Shown here: piece by piece, positions 34,351 to 46,440 of the stretch
Numbering within the stretch: the stretch's first letter is position 1
How the letters are laid out: the number at the start of each line of letters is the position of its first letter
DNA from: Clarkia xantiana subsp. parviflora
Taxonomy: Eukaryota > Streptophyta > Magnoliopsida > Myrtales > Onagraceae
Assembly: GCA_036873135.1 (NCBI GenBank)
Contig: JAPTYO010000008.1
Location: 33,878,761 to 33,942,760 of the forward strand
Direction of reading: 5' to 3'
DNA length: 64,000 nucleotides
Program-made: the position numbers and the translations under genes
The notes under the pieces: generated by a model
What the model saw: only the letters and a program-made list of their open reading frames with translations
What the model was told of the DNA's origin: nothing
The model's database searches: none

Positions 34351-36574
34351 GATCATGAATTACGAGCATTTATATGAAGTTATTAAATTATTATTATTAT
34401 TTCGCATTATTTTGATTAATGTTATTTATATGTTTCATATTCTTTATTTATTTATTTATTACTATAAAGAATTGATTACTCCGCATTCATCATTATGATG
34501 ACAATGAATAAAATAAAAACATGCGGAATGTGTTATAAGAGATACAAAATATATCTCTTGCATATTATGAAAGAAATACATATTAGGTAAACCAGAAGTT
34601 TACCGCCAATATTGGCATGATTGATTATATATTCGGTAAACCAGAAGTTTACTGATTCATATAGAGGTAAACCCGAAGTTTTACCCATATAATATGATAT
34701 TTGGCGTGACCGGTTACAGACCATTCCGGATCACTTAAGATGCGCAGTACATTATTTGGAAGAACCTGAAGATTCTCCATAAATCATTATGATAATTGCT
34801 CTCAAAGGAAAATTCATTATGTGATCATCATCAACTAAGTTCGGGATAAAATTCAATTATTTATGGAAATAATAAAAGGTGAATATGGGCCCGTTCACCT
34901 GCCATGTGGACCGACATATTATTTTAAAAGATGCATCTACAATATGGTCGCATGTGCATTAATTATCACGAATTTGCAATAGCAAAATTTCTAGATTATG
35001 CAATAAAGAATGATGATGATGATATTGAAAGTTGATATTTACTACAAGATTCAGAGAACTACATGTCTAGATTTGCAGTTTAGCATGAAAGTTACAAAGA
35101 TCCTCCAATTACATAGCCAAACTGCTACCAATTAGAGCAAATTGAGTATAAATGCATGCTATTATGAAAGCAGCAATATAATTGCGCATCAAGCCAATGT
35201 TAAATCACAGTTCTCCCCATTACAACCAACTTTTGGTGAAGAGACAAATTTTCCATATATTAATATTATGATGTGCGATATATGTTTGAATTACTCCACC
35301 GCAACGCACAAACATGGGTCTGGAATGTTGGGAAAAATATTTTGTCTATAAATCAATTATTTGAGAACAATGACTGATATATATATTTAAAACAAGAGTG
35401 TTGATTGTCATTGTTGAACAACTTTTCCCAACATTAGGGGGAGAAAAGAAGCAGCTGGCAGAAAAGGAGATTGACTGAAATTTTTTTTTGTTATTATCTC
35501 ATTTAGATCCTCGCACAATGATAATATGAACTTGAAGTTCAAAGAGATAAACATTTTAAGATACTGCCTATTAATTAGTGACTTTATGAGACCCAGAATG
35601 TCATAAGTCAAATAAGTACCACCTGCAAACGCTCCAATTTTGAAATGTCCTGATTGGACAGGTTATAATGAAAAATAACTCTCGTCTGAGCGTGCGATAT
35701 TGGTTCCAAAGAATTTTTTTAATAAAAGAACGGAGCAAGATAAATATGGTCTTATTATGGAGGTGATTTCCCAAAAGAAGTAAAGACATAACTAAATATG
35801 AAACTCCATAAGTAATTCAGGTACCTGAAAGTGATTACAATAAAGAAATCTCAATGAGTTATGTCATTAACGGGAAGTGATGGAACCGTAAAATATAAAG
35901 TTGTCGACAACAGTTTTGAATATTATTCATGAGTGAAATCATAAAACAAGACGAGGAGTCTAGGATCTTGAGCTCAATATGTTAAACAAGTATTATGATT
36001 GACCAAAGTTTGAAAAGACGCAAGTATTAACATGAAAAATGCATAAGGTGGAAGCCAGTGGATACAAATTATTTCCCGCATAAATAAATTGTGTCGTAAG
36101 ATATATACGCACAACTTGTGGTACAAATGTTATATGCAAAATCCTGGCATTTATTATATGGATCATTTAGTGGAAAAATCACCTTCAAATATATTATTAC
36201 GTTGGCAGTACATAAAAAGTTTTGAATGCGTCCCACATATGAATTATTTATAGCCGATAGCAAAATTAAAGTGAAAATCCTAGAAGGATTGAAAATGCTA
36301 GCATGAAATTTTTCCAAGAATGTTGGATAATAAAGATATTGTACCATTTAAAATAATACAGGCAAATTATGTTATATTCTCCACAATGTATAGCTCATTT
36401 GAGCTAAGATATATCAGATGATATTATGCGAATTAAGAAAAATGATATTTTGATAAGTTGAATTGATCACGCTATAGCCGAAAGGGGCATCGCGTGAGGG
36501 GGAGAATTTAAAGATATTGAAATTCGTGAAGAGTTTGTAAATACAATCAATTTATTGATGATGTTAAATTCATA

Positions 36575-37160
36575 CTGTTGGATCACGGTGGAACTCCGGT
36601 ATGATCTTTGACGACGATCCTAGCTCCTTCGCTCCACGCAATCCTGCAAGAGGGGATAGACCGGGCGGTGACCCAGAATCCCTCTCCGATGCTTAAATGA
36701 GTATCTCGTGTGGACTGGCAAGCAGTAATCTCAAGTAACGTATCTCCAAAACGTCATTGACCTGAGGTGACCTCTGCCCTTTTATAGGCGGAGAGGTACC
36801 TCAGTTACCTGGTGAACCGTTGGGGTGGTTAGCCCGTATCCCGCGTATCTCGTGCACGATCCCGCCTATCTAGGCCATATCTCTCTTATCTCGGCCACAC
36901 CCCGCGTATCTCGACCTTAACCTCTGATGGCAAGTCCCGACTAACATCGGGGACTCCAGAGTTATCTCGTTGTGTCACCGCTCGGGGCCCCTCGTCATCG
37001 TGACATGGCCAATCGTTCTCAGGGATTCGTCATCCGGGCCTACTTAAAGGCTTCTCATCGGGAGCTTCCAGCTCACCTGTCGGGACCGACTCTGTCGTGA
37101 CCTTTCATCATCGGGACTCCCTACGTCGGGACCCTTCACCTGGGTCATCTTGACCTTCAT
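36575..37160. mobile_element. GC-rich LTR-like segment
   Basis: Starts TGTTGGATCACGGTGG and is far more GC-rich than the DNA to its left. It contains repeated TCTCG(T/G)/CCGCGTATCTCG phrases (36838-36910). TGTTGGATCACGG is typical of an LTR end lying next to a primer site on the opposite strand, but no primer site adjoins it here. Type and limits are uncertain. Confidence 0.45.
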
Positions 37161-37763
37161 TTGGGGCCCAGTAGGCCTGTTCGCCGTTTCCTCGCCGTTA
37201 AAGGGCCTAACGGCCATAGCGGAACCCATCATTTGCCCCCAAGACATGAGGGACTTACAGTTCGTCGTGTCTTTCAACTCCCGACCTCCCGACGTCGAAG
37301 TCGGGGATCTTTCCCTTGGCACACTTAGTACAAGTCTTCTCATTCACGTTTCCTCAATACCTTGTGGATAACTGCCAAATCCGAGAGGACTCCTCGGTTC
37401 CCCAGCCATCAAATGGAGCAGATGACGTCCTCAGTACCTGTGCCTGATTTTTCGCGCCTGCTTTTTCTGAAAAGTGCTTTTCAGGCTATTTCATCATTGC
37501 ACCTGTTACCATTCTGCACGTCTCATCTCAACGGTCCATATCAGAACGCTTCAACTTCGACGATTCAGATTGAAGCGCCCCTTCGATTGTCCTCTTCGCC
37601 TATAAAACCTCACCCAGGGTACAGTTTCCTTTTACCATCTCCGAATTTTCAAAAGTTCTCTGCAACTTCTCTGCAAATTCAAGCTCTGCAATTCCAAAGA
37701 CCTTAGTGTTCCTCCGATCACCTTTCCGGCAACGTCAAGTTCGTTCTTCCAACCTCCAATCAT

Positions 37764-38171
37764 CATGTCTGGTAAGGGTTCCTTCTTTATTGTTCGCCCA
37801 TCTCCTTCCCTCATCTCTCTTTGGTTTGTTTGTAATTTCCCGGAAAAACCCAATGTGCCTTTCCATGCTTGATTTCAGACAGCGGATCTAGTTCCGAGGG
37901 GAGGAAGCCTTTCAACTTCGACTATGTTCTGAACGAGATTTCCAGCACCGCTTATGATGCAGCTCTCCGGCTCTCTACCAGAGAAGCCGATGCTCAAGGC
38001 AGGAAATGCATACCACAAGTTCAGAGTGAAGAGGAGCTACTTCTTCATCAAAAACTCCTCCATCCCATGGCCCCGATAGTCGACCCTCCAGCGGCTGACC
38101 CTGTGGAGCCTTCTGCCACAGACCTCGTGGAGCCTGCTCCTGTTGATGCCGCCGACAAGGACCAAGCCTAA
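37764..38171 (+). CDS. Small two-exon ORF (105 residues), retroelement-associated, unrecognised
   Basis: A TATA box (CTATAAAACC near 37601) precedes ATG at 37764; exon 1 is 37764-37770 (ATGTCTG), a GT-AG intron runs 37771-37878, and exon 2 is 37879-38171, giving MSDSGSSSEGRK, then NFDYVLNEISSTAYDAAL, a middle with EEELLLHQKLLHP, and a Pro/Ala/Asp/Glu-rich tail (EPAPVDAADKDQA). AATATCAG and TTTGTAATC lie downstream as possible 3' signals. No domain was recognised. The GC-rich surroundings read like gypsy retrotransposon LTR/internal sequence, so it may be an LTR-borne ORF or a truncated gene. Splicing is inferred only from consensus sites. Confidence 0.4.
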
Positions 38172-39337
38172 CTGCTTATCTTTAGAGTCCTTGTATTCTC
38201 CTCATTTTGTAATCATCGGGCCTTCGAGCCCCATTAATATCAGACTTTCTTAGTTCCGATTTTTCATTGCACTTCTCAAAGTGGCTTTACTACACTTACT
38301 TAAGTCGAAACCTCGACACTTAAGATATTCTCATACATCACCTAAGACGATTTACTAACTTGCACCACTTATGGTGACTTACCGTCATGCACCACTTAAG
38401 GCGACTTTCCAATGATGCTTTTAGCCAAACTCTTCGTTCAAGGCTAATGGTGGGAGAGTCGTTTTACCGACTACTTCTTTTCGTTTATTTAACTCATCCA
38501 TATATTTATCTATCTTATGGACCATGCATTTAAGCTGTCGCTTTTAATGCCATGGTTGATATTCTAATTAGATTGTAGTAGCTGGAATGCTTACGTAAAA
38601 TCTAAGTAGTTATCAATGAGTTATATCTTGAAGAATTACAAACGAAAATTCCGCATTCATAAAAATACTTGATTATTAAATTCGTATTCTAAAACGATGT
38701 GTCCCGTCTTTCGAGGTGACATGCACCTCGTGCATACCCGGTTAAAAACCGTGGTTTTGAGAATCGTTTTAGCCTCCAAATTTAAAAGCAAGATCGGTTT
38801 TAAACATGCACATTATTTGGGATACAAACTATAATTGAGTACTTTAACAAATAAGAATTAATATCGATTGGTTCGTTTTACGTTTGTTATGCGAGTTATG
38901 GATGTTTTTAAAATGATGATATGAGTTCGGATAAATGTTTAATCCAATCATTCTACTGATCGAATTTTAGTTACTTGTTCCGGATCGATCCCGTTTAACC
39001 GGGCCGATTAATTTCGAAAGGCAGACCCTTTAAAAAAAATTGAATGGTTACTACCTCATTCAATAATTCCGAATTACGTTCAACAAATAGACGAGGAATA
39101 AGGATCCCATAAACAACGACAGATCTCACGGATCAATAATTACAATTAAGCAAAGAAAGTCACATATATACGGCAGGAAGTCTTCACCACTTTGAGCAGT
39201 CCACCTGAAATTTAATTCAAGAATTGAATTATGTCAGATGTTTTTGCATCAAATAAAACGTGTAACCGTCTTATGTATTGTAGTAAACGAGGCGTACCTT
39301 TTATGGCACATGAATCAACAGTGATTGTCACACTGGA
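38172..39337. other. Retroelement-like flank, no gene recognised
   Basis: 38290-38410 repeats CACCACTTA(T/A)GG(T/C)GAC-like phrases (three copies), commonly seen in plant gypsy LTRs. The rest is AT-rich. A purine/GC pocket at 38700-38760 (GTGACATGCACCTCGTGC) forms a hairpin with itself. Confidence 0.35.
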
Positions 39338-39958
39338 TCATCGTTTAGACCTTTTATTGGGTTTAGCCAAACAATTCCGAAGTCTAGTAAATCTGGTCTC
39401 CGACACATCAGGAAGTTTGGAGATATTTCTATCTTTATGGTCGGCATCATACAAGTCTATTGCCGTTTTAATTGCTGTGATCAGACGTGTAAGTCTGCTA
39501 TCATCAGGAAACCATGAAAGAGGAAACATGTCCATCACCTTCTGAATTTCCGCCCATTCATCTGCGGAGTCTAGAACGGTTTCTATCCCATTCTCATTGC
39601 ATAGAATTTCATGGTATGAGGCCATTAATTCTCTTGCTTCGGCCGCCTTTCCCTTGCCGTAGCGAAGGTGTAAGGTGCACCAAAGATGCAATACACTCCT
39701 TTTGACGATGCTTTCTTCCGTTTCAGTTGTAATATGCGAGCAAATAATCTCGCGTGCTTTTTAATCCCTCCATAACCTGTTTGCACCGTTGTATCCGTAG
39801 GGCTCCCAATTCTCGTCCACATATATCCGTTTGTCCTTGGGATCAACGCGATCCTCAAATCCCGCATAAATTAGATAATTTTTAACTCTAGTTGTCCAAT
39901 CATCATAATTAATGTTATCCAGTTTGCATAATTTCTTAAAACGATCTGATCGAGACAT
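39338..39958 (-). pseudogene. Copia-type gag remnant with one in-frame stop
   Basis: From ATG at 39958 the frame reads MSRSDRFKKLCKLDNINYDD, WTTRVKNYLIYAGFED, then NRLWRD, a TAA at 39761-39763, and continues in the same frame as KAREIICSHITTETEES, LHLWCTLHLRYG and KAAEARELMASYHEI to a stop at 39338. The layout NYDDWTTRVKNYL with a following I..ILLAISDEL-like helix region fits copia gag polyproteins, about 206 residues here. No zinc knuckle or pol follows. It is likely part of family-L copy B, about 2.2 kb from its primer site. Confidence 0.6.
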
Positions 39959-41395
39959 TTAGAACTATTATGATGAAAATCATGTAAAGTTAGGAAGAGA
40001 ACAACATTTTGACAGAATTGCTAATATCGGATTATCTATTATGATGGAAAACGACGAATAGTGATTCTTCAGTCACTAAACCAAACCAACCTTTAGTAAA
40101 CCGAGGATGGGGGTGTCGTGAAAGAATTCACATTATTGTCGTTTTCAATCTAATAGATCAGTCTTTTGAAAACGGTTATTTTATTGCAAATTACCGGAAC
40201 GGGAATTTTCAAATAAGCATACCTGATCTTGGCTTTCCCAAGGCCCGTATGATTTTGTAAAATTATCCGATAATTTACGCATGCATATTTATAATTATAC
40301 TACTTCTAGCAAATCATCATACCATGCCTTAAATATCGAACACAACATGCTTACGCGTCATGCGTCTAATGTTCCTAGCATATATAATTCTACGTAAAAA
40401 AAATTATCACACGCGTTCTATCATGAACATCCTAGCATACGCGTCAAAACATGCAACATACGCACACATCATGCATAACTGGCGACTGGAATTTTCGGTT
40501 TTATAAAACGCTTTGAAAATATTAGGGGCTGTTTTGCAATTCATGCTTACAATCAATCATGCGAATTTCTAGACATGGATTCTAGGCACTTTCAATCAGC
40601 ATAGCATGTCTATCCTATTGCGCAAGCCATATATTTAAATCCCAGAGCTCAATGCTGGCAATATAATATCCAGCTAGCTTGACTAAGTCAAGACGACAGT
40701 TCTAATTATATCAAAATATATGATGCATAAAGTAAACAATTGCAAATCAGCCCACTAATTTAATCCAGTCCCAAAAACATGCAAGCCCGAGATCCTTCCC
40801 CATAATCGAAACCAGGCATTAGGGTTTTGACTGAAATCGTGTATTAAAACACAAACCCTAAGAGCACTATTTAGGCTAATTTTAAAGTTCGAAAACATTT
40901 TGGATTTAAAATTTGACATCCTATTTTATTGAACAATTTAAAATTTCCGAAAATTTTAAAGTGGTTCGGTCCAAATTTTAAAATCCGGTTCAACTCGGTC
41001 TGATTTTAAAAATTCTGGTTTGGTCCGAAACAGTTCAATAAAATAAGATTGTGGTTCGGTTTATCACTCAAAACCGGTTAGGTTAGGTTCAATTTAGTTA
41101 CTACGGTCCGACCCGACCCGACTAGGTCGACCCAATCAAGAAAACTCGGATTGGTTTTATCTGTTTCGGTTTAGCAATTGGACCGGCCCATAAACCCTAG
41201 GGTTTGGCCGAAATATGTCTTGTGGGCTAAGTAGGGTTTTAAAGTCTACTAAAAACTTAACTTAGCCACCAAGAAATATTAATTATTTAAAATAATTTCC
41301 AATATTGCTAATATATATATATATAATTCGGCTAAACATATATATATACATAAATATTGTCAAGATTTTATCACTAAGATGTAAATCAATTAACA

Positions 41396-41399
<4 letters not shown>

Positions 41400-41450
<51 letters not shown>
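41400..41450. repeat. AT dinucleotide run
   Basis: About 22 AT repeats in the copy B interior, in the same relative place as the copy A microsatellite. Confidence 0.95.
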
Positions 41451-41454
<4 letters not shown>

Positions 41455-42123
41455 CGGCCAAACCATATATATATATTTGTATATATATTATTGTCAAATA
41501 TATCTTTTAGGGATTAAAATATGTAGACAATATATCTTCTTAATTGTTAAATAGTAACTAAATCTATCAATATATATATTATCCCTATTTTAATCCACAT
41601 ATATTGATAGTTAATATCCTTTACAATATTATATTAGAACCTATCTTTATTTTCCAACTTATAGATATATAGTTACCTATTAATAAAATTAAAAAATGGC
41701 AACATATATATTAAAATATTTGTGCCGAAATTTTAATAACTTGGTGACCAGAAAACTAAAAGTTTTACCTAAAATACCCCTAGGGTTTTCGGCACAAACA
41801 AAAAGAGTTGGAAAAGTTGTCAAATTTTAAGATCAAATACTACCTTGATCAAGAATCCAAATTGTGTTCTTGATAAAACTCATAGTGTTCTTGAAGATTA
41901 TGAACATCATACTCAAATTCATAACAAAATTTTCGGTTTTGATCCTCAAAAACACATAAATTTAGAAAATTTTAAGTTTTTAAAGATCAAATACATGATT
42001 TCATGTTGAAAATTTCGGAACACATATTGATGTTCATCAACCTAAAAATTTCGAAATTTTCATAGATTCAAGAACATCAGTTTATCAAAATTTTAAGAAC
42101 TCCTAACCTCGCTCTGATACCAC

Positions 42124-42687
42124 TGTTGGATTACGGGGACGTAATACTACGGAATGCTAAACGTGTACTAGCAAGAAATCTAATCTACGCAGCGGAATTA
42201 GTACACATACCTTTTAGCTTTCCCGCCCAAGAACGATGTGGAGGGAGTTATGATCCTCCGGTCGGAACCACGTGCAAGTTCTTCGTTAGAAGAAGTCCCA
42301 CGCGATGTAGCTCCACAACAAGACCTCTGATCGATTCTTCAACGGAGATGGAACCTCGGACTTGATATTGATGTTGCCGAAATATTAGACTAGGGTGACA
42401 AGTTTTCTCAATGGAGATCCTTGTTCTTAATTGTGTGTTTAAACCCTTAGAAATCACCCCTATATAGAGTATTGGGTGGAGTTGCCAAAAGGAAACTCCA
42501 ACCAATGTTGTACTAGGGTTTCAGCCGAACCATGCATAATAAAGGGGGAGGCCATTTTGGGCCTCCCTTGTCAATTGCTAATTGGATTTGGCCCAATTAG
42601 CCCAGATTTGACAGTTACCTAATTAACTTAGGTAAATCCCTTAATTAACGGGCTCCTATTACTGCGCCACGTCACCATATGCTAACA
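42124..42687 (-). repeat. Family-L LTR (5' LTR of copy B)
   Basis: On the + strand it starts TGTTGGATTACGGGG next to the primer site and ends CATATGCTAACA. The next five bases are ATTAT. 564 bp. Confidence 0.85.
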
Positions 42688-43391
42688 ATTATAGCAATAA
42701 TTAGGGATACCTCAATCGAAATAAAAAAGAGGAGCCAAAACAAAGTTTATCGAAGTAATCTTATAGGGTACTTAAATTCTACTATGAACTATACATGAAT
42801 GAAAATTCGTCATTTGTCAGCATTTTGATAACTAAAATGAAAAATAGTCAGGGTAATTTGGGTTTTATGAAAATTCTCAAAGCTGAAAATGCCATTCGTA
42901 GAGCGGGTTACACCCTCTGGGTTCTGTGAACCCAAACTGTGTTTAAGACGCGGTCGTGCAGAAAATTAAAATTTCAATCCTAGCTTCCTTTGCCTGAGTG
43001 CAATCATTAGCACGCGGTCTGAGCCACTAACAACTTGGAAATAGCACACGGTCTGCACCCACTGGCGGAATTTCAATTTCCATCACTGGGTGTAGATTAG
43101 AAGCTCTGTGGTCTTCCTTTATCTATTTCGGTCGCACAGAATACATAAAAATTAAAACCTAAAATAAATTTTAAAAACTCTATCGTTATTATTGTTATAT
43201 CAAAATTTAAGTCAAAATAACGTTAAAAGTTAACGGCAAATTAGGTCTCAAAGTGAAAAGCAACATATCTGATACTTCAAAAATTGAATAACAACAAAAA
43301 AATAGTTGAGAAACTAACTCACAACCTAACATATACAATCGGGACTATGTTTAGGTTCTTAACCCAGTACTAAATTACGAGTTGGTATTAT

Positions 43392-43651
43392 TGTAGGATT
43401 ATAGGGGATAAATACTACAAAAACAATCAAGGTACGTGCTATGTAAATGAATTACGCAGCTGAATAAATGGAAAATACCTACAATGCTTTCCGTAGACCC
43501 AAGATCTTCTAGTAGAGTTCTCGATCCGCCTGACGGTTCTTGTAAGGATTCTGGTTAAGGGATACCTATGCGGATTGGTCTTCACAGCAAAGCCTCTTGT
43601 CGATTCTATGGCAGGGATGGATCTCCAGAGTAATTGTTTGAAGCAATTTGG
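43392..43651 (-). repeat. Truncated family-L LTR
   Basis: Starts TGTAGGATTATAGGGG right after ATTAT (43387-43391) and holds the LTR's terminal 260 bp, up to GAAGCAATTTGGCAC. The other half is missing. Confidence 0.85.
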
Positions 43652-44589
43652 CACAAAAAACAAGGGGAAACTATTTATTTTATTTTATTTTGATTTCACT
43701 GATATAACTTTTTTTTTGTGATTTCAGGTGTGGAGTTATTTTTTTTATTACGACTAACTATTCTTCTTTGTTGTATTATTTGCATCTGCACACACCACTC
43801 TAGTGTAATGTCCAAAACGCCTCAAACCCAAGGCGACTAGAAACCCAGAGATTTAGTAAGAGTACGACCGGAGCGGCTGGGCCGCCGATACGACTCGAAA
43901 ACAATGCTTTGGATGGAGGTACGTGATCATGACAACAAATCATTCTTAGATCTTTTACAACATATTGAAGAATGCAAGGTCACTACCCATTACCGTAATC
44001 TTTCGAATTATATATTATCTACGTGTTGTAATAATTTATTTCTATTGCTCAAAATTCCGGAGAAACTTGCATTTTTGGTCATTTAATGACATAATTTACA
44101 TACTTCAACTTTTATTCATTTTTTTTTATCATGTCGTAAATTAGGCTAGTTTGTTGGAAATCAATTACTACTAACTAAAACACATGATATGAAATAAATC
44201 ATTTTTTCACACTTTCCGAACAAAATGAAAATATTACCCCTTGTTTGCTTCTTGAAAGAGAATATCAACAATGAAAACGGTGTTTAATTTTAAATTTTGT
44301 AGTTTCCATACGGAGCAATCAAAGTTAGGGTCAACATTTGGAACATTGGCCGAAATTCGTGATTTGCCTATTGCTCAAAATCAGGTGAAATCTACACCGT
44401 TGGTCTTGTAATGACGTAGTGAAAAACTATCATTTTCATATATATTTTGTTGCATGTCGAAAATTAGGATAGTTTGTTAAAATCAATTTCGACTTACCTA
44501 AAACGCATGATTTGAGAATAAGCCATTCATTTGAAAATTTCAGAAATATTTGAAAAACTTACAGTTTATTAAAATGGAAGTTCAAATTC
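43652..44589. repeat. AT-rich DNA with a two-copy repeat of about 320 bp
   Basis: TAATGAC...CATGTCGTAAATTAGG...TAGTTTGTTGGAAATCAATT near 44090-44165 recurs near 44410-44490 with changes. 43815-43900 is GC-richer (GCTGGGCCGCCGATACGACT) without a recognised gene. Confidence 0.5.
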
Positions 44590-45843
44590 TCTTATGGTGT
44601 TTCATTTAAAATAAATTAGTGTTTTAACTGGTACATATTTTTAGTTCTAGTTGTAGTTTGGATATTCAGAGAAATTCCTATATGATTTTGTTACCAATTT
44701 TCTAAAGCAGGTTTTGTTTGTGTGAATCACTGGCTATGTCAATTATTTCGTCTAATATGAACGAACTTGCTCAGCTGACTTGCTCATGATTAAAAAAATC
44801 AAATTTTTTTTTTTATATAAAACAACGAAATTTAAAGGGTTAAGAACTTAAATACAATCCAAAGTATAGGTCATGTTGTCCATTGTTCCCTCTACTTTTG
44901 TTGTTATTCTATGTGTGGAGAATCAAATGAATTTCTTTCACTTTTCCTTTCGATTTAGGCATTAAAATTTAATACTAAAATCAAAATATGGTATATACTT
45001 TACACTGCATTTAGGGTCTTAACGGTTATTATTATTATTTTTATATCAAAATTTAAGTCAAAATAACATTAAAAGTTAACGACAAATTAGGTCTAAAAAT
45101 TGAAAAGCAACATATCTGATACTTCAAAAATCGAATAACAACAAAAAAATAGTTGAGAAACTAACTCGCAACCTAACATATACAATTGGGTCTATGTTTA
45201 GGTTCTTAACCCAGTATTAAATTATGAGTTGTTGTTATAGCAATAATTAGGGAGACCTCCTTCGAAATAAAAATGAGGAGCCAAAATAAAGTTTATCGGA
45301 GTAATCTTATAGGGTACTTAAATTCTACTATGAATACATGAATGAAAATTCGTCATTTGTCAGCATTTTGATAACTAAAATGAAAAATAGTCCGGGTAAT
45401 TTGGGTTTTATGAAAATTCTCAAAGCTGAAAATGCCATTTGTAGAGCGGGTTACACCATCTAGGTTCTGTGAACCCAGATGCGTGTTTAAGACGCGGTCG
45501 TGCCGAAAATTAGAATTTCAGCCCTAGCTTCCTTTGCCTGAGTGCAATCATTAACACGCGGTCATAGCCACTTACAACTTGCAAACAGCACACGGTCATC
45601 ACCCACTGGCGGAATTTCAATTTCCATCACTGGGTGTAGATTACAAGCACCGTGGTCTTCCTTCATATTTCGGTCGCACAGAATACATAAAAATTAAACA
45701 CTAAAATAAAGCAACATATCTGATACCTCAAAAATCAAATAACAACAAAAAAAATAGTTGAGAAACTAACTCATAACCTAACATATACAATTGGGACTAT
45801 GTTTAGGTTCTTAACCCAGTATTAAATTACGAGTTGGTATTAT

Positions 45844-46440
45844 TGTAGGATTATATGGGATAAATACTACAGAAAAAATCAAGGTACATGCTATGTAAAC
45901 GAATTACGCAGCAGAATAAATGGCACATACCTACAATGCTTTCCGTAGACCCAAGATCTTCTAGTAGAGTTCTCGATCCGCCGGACGGTTCCCGTAAGGA
46001 TTCTGGTTAAGGAATACCTGCGCGGATTGGTCTTCACAACAAAGCCTCTTGTCGATTCTATGGCAGGGATGGAACTCCGGAGTAAATGCTTGAAGCAATT
46101 TGGCACCTCCTATGGCTCTCGAGGGGTTCGACCGATACACCTTGTTAATAGGGACGAGAGATTTCTTTTTGTATCACCACAAAGGAAGAAAGTGATTAAC
46201 CTTAAATTAAACCCTTACACTACCTATTTATAAGAGGAGGTGGGCAAAACCCACCCCACCCAAGAGATAGTTTCGGCCGGCCTAATGAGAAAAGGGAGGC
46301 CCAATTTTGGGCCTCTCATGTCAATTGGGATGTTAGGCCTTGCCCAAAATCCCTAATGTGACATTACCCAATTGACTTAGGTAACAGTCTCATATTAATG
46401 GGCTCATATTTACGGCGACCCATTATTCTGTCATTTCTCA
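45844..46440 (-). repeat. Family-L solo LTR
   Basis: Full-length LTR (about 597 bp) in inverse orientation, starting TGTAGGATTATATGGG after ATTAT (45839-45843) and ending near TTCTCA. ATTAT recurs two bases later (46443-46447), so the duplication is nearly but not exactly at the LTR edge. No internal region or primer site is attached. Confidence 0.8.

Larger units (their letters stand above)
32441..36570 (+). pseudogene. Highly decayed copia retrotransposon
   Basis: The sequence near 32570-32620 (TCTCTACTTTCGTAACACGTTATCAACACG) is the LTR-end/primer region of a common plant copia lineage. Conceptual fragments follow in shifting frames: GEYGPVHLPCGPTYYF at about 34880 (the GPIHPPCG block of integrase), TAT-HKHGS/PQRTNMG at about 35295, FPTLGGEK at about 35430, SHLDPRT at about 35495, and a GAGGGGGAGAAT polypurine tract at 36497. 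Stops occur every few codons throughout. No 3' LTR was delimited. The low-complexity blocks at 33.1-34.7 kb lie in its former gag/5' region. Confidence 0.55.
39338..42687 (-). mobile_element. Family-L LTR retrotransposon copy B (inverted, partial)
   Basis: On the - strand: LTR 42124-42687, primer site complement CGCTCTGATACCA at 42110-42122, then an internal region homologous to copy A (the TTGACTTAGTCAAG.. block, the TAAGTAGGGTTTTAAAG block, GGTCCGACCCGACC tract) and, unlike copy A, a gag remnant. A second LTR on its left was not found. The low boundary is taken at the gag end and is a minimum. Confidence 0.65.
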
